A stretch of DNA of 64,000 nucleotides from CAWKMN01 sp963850765 (GTDB lineage Bacteria; Chloroflexota; Anaerolineae; Aggregatilineales; Aggregatilineaceae), in the NCBI GenBank assembly GCA_963850765.1, contig CAWKMN010000011.1, positions 248,001 to 312,000 on the forward strand, given 5' to 3'. The position numbers and the translations under genes were made by a program. Shown here piece by piece: positions 63,727 through 64,000 of the stretch. How positions within the stretch are numbered: position 1 is the stretch's first letter; each line of letters begins with the position of its first letter. The notes beneath the pieces were generated by a model, which saw only the letters and a program-made list of their open reading frames with translations, did not search any database and had not been told where the DNA came from.

Positions 63727-63754
63727 CAAAAGGGGCGCAGCAGCGCCGCGCCCC
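63727..63754 (-). terminator. Rho-independent terminator of the oxidoreductase gene
   Basis: On the minus strand GGGGCGC and GCGCCCC pair around a nine-base loop and are followed by TTTTGT, ~26 bases past the stop at 63780. Confidence 0.85.
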
Positions 63755-63779
63755 AACGGAAACATACGAGGTCAAACCG

Positions 63780-64000
63780 CTAATACTTGATGTCCACTGC
63801 CCGCTTCGAACGGGCCGATTCGAGGAGCGCGTCGCAGATCACCGCGTTGCGATAGCCATCAACGAACGTCGCGGCATAGGGAGCCACGTTCTTGTTGTTG
63901 ACAATGGCATCAAAGAAATGATGGAACTCGTGGATAAACGAGTGTTCCCAGCCGAGCATATGGCCGTGCGGCCACCAGTTTGACCAGTACGGATGGTAGC
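63780..64000 (-). CDS. Gfo/Idh/MocA-family oxidoreductase, C-terminal fragment (partial)
   Basis: The minus strand is open from the window edge to TAG at 63780-63782. It encodes the last ~73 residues: HPYWSNWWPHGHMLGWEHSF, then IHEFHHFFDAIVNNKNVAPYAATFVDGYRNAVICDALLESARSKRAVDIKY. The GWEHSF, DGYRNAVICDALLESA and terminal VDI patterns are the C-terminal signature of sugar/inositol dehydrogenases of the Gfo/Idh/MocA family. The NAD-binding half lies outside the window. Confidence 0.85.
   Translation of the reverse strand, partial: YHPYWSNWWPHGHMLGWEHSFIHEFHHFFDAIVNNKNVAPYAATFVDGYRNAVICDALLESARSKRAVDIKY

Overview
The window is about 61-64% GC by eye and almost fully coding, with no rRNA, phage, transposase or CRISPR array. 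Gene content points to a bacterium of the phylum Chloroflexota, probably Anaerolineae-like (inference): a caa3-type oxidase operon with two subunit III genes, a group 3b [NiFe] hydrogenase, a roadblock/FHA pair, a giant cyclic-glucan-synthase-like protein, and many palindromic intergenic repeats of the kind common in that phylum. Both ends cut genes: a metallophosphoesterase/DNRLRE protein at the left, and a Gfo/Idh/MocA oxidoreductase at the right.

Layout. 1-10.3 kb, minus strand: NfnAB transhydrogenase, aminotransferase, acyl-CoA hydrolase/CoA-transferase, a ferredoxin plus KorABC-type 2-oxoacid:ferredoxin oxidoreductase, and hypE. Together these read as a module that turns amino acids into 2-oxoacids, acyl-CoA, reduced ferredoxin and NADPH. 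10.4 kb: tRNA-Gln. 10.8-14 kb: sugar ABC importer without its ATPase. 14.3-25 kb: SDR, an unknown protein, enoyl-CoA hydratase + degenerate phosphoesterase + Nif3-like triplet, an AT-rich orphan, an M23/beta-propeller protein, a mutarotase, a membrane glycosyltransferase and deoC. 25-29 kb: ECF sigma factor with an overlapping small partner, FHA protein, roadblock protein, urocanate hydratase. 29.3-35.9 kb: hydBGDA hydrogenase, maturation protease, response regulator and histidine kinase. 36-44.7 kb: DUF192/LysM pair, response regulator, Crp-family regulator, HesB-like protein, VanW-like protein, HprK-like and thymidylate-kinase-like proteins. 44.8-51.7 kb, minus strand: endonuclease III and the caa3 oxidase operon. 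51.8-63.6 kb: stress-type genes (PRC-barrel, CsbD, tandem UspA, YciF-like) around a 2,870-residue cyclic beta-1,2-glucan synthase-like protein.

How the genes fit. The organism seems able to respire oxygen (caa3 oxidase) and also to ferment, disposing of electrons through ferredoxin, NADPH and H2 (NfnAB, hydrogenase 3b), with a two-component system next to the hydrogenase.

Quality caveat. At least a dozen genes carry single-base indels that break otherwise highly conserved proteins (kor cluster, ferredoxin, mutarotase, hydB, hydD, hydA, glucan synthase and, very heavily, ctaD). Most are one-base insertions and several sit at AGCT or ATCG. I read them mainly as consensus errors, and give gene coordinates for the reconstructed full-length genes.
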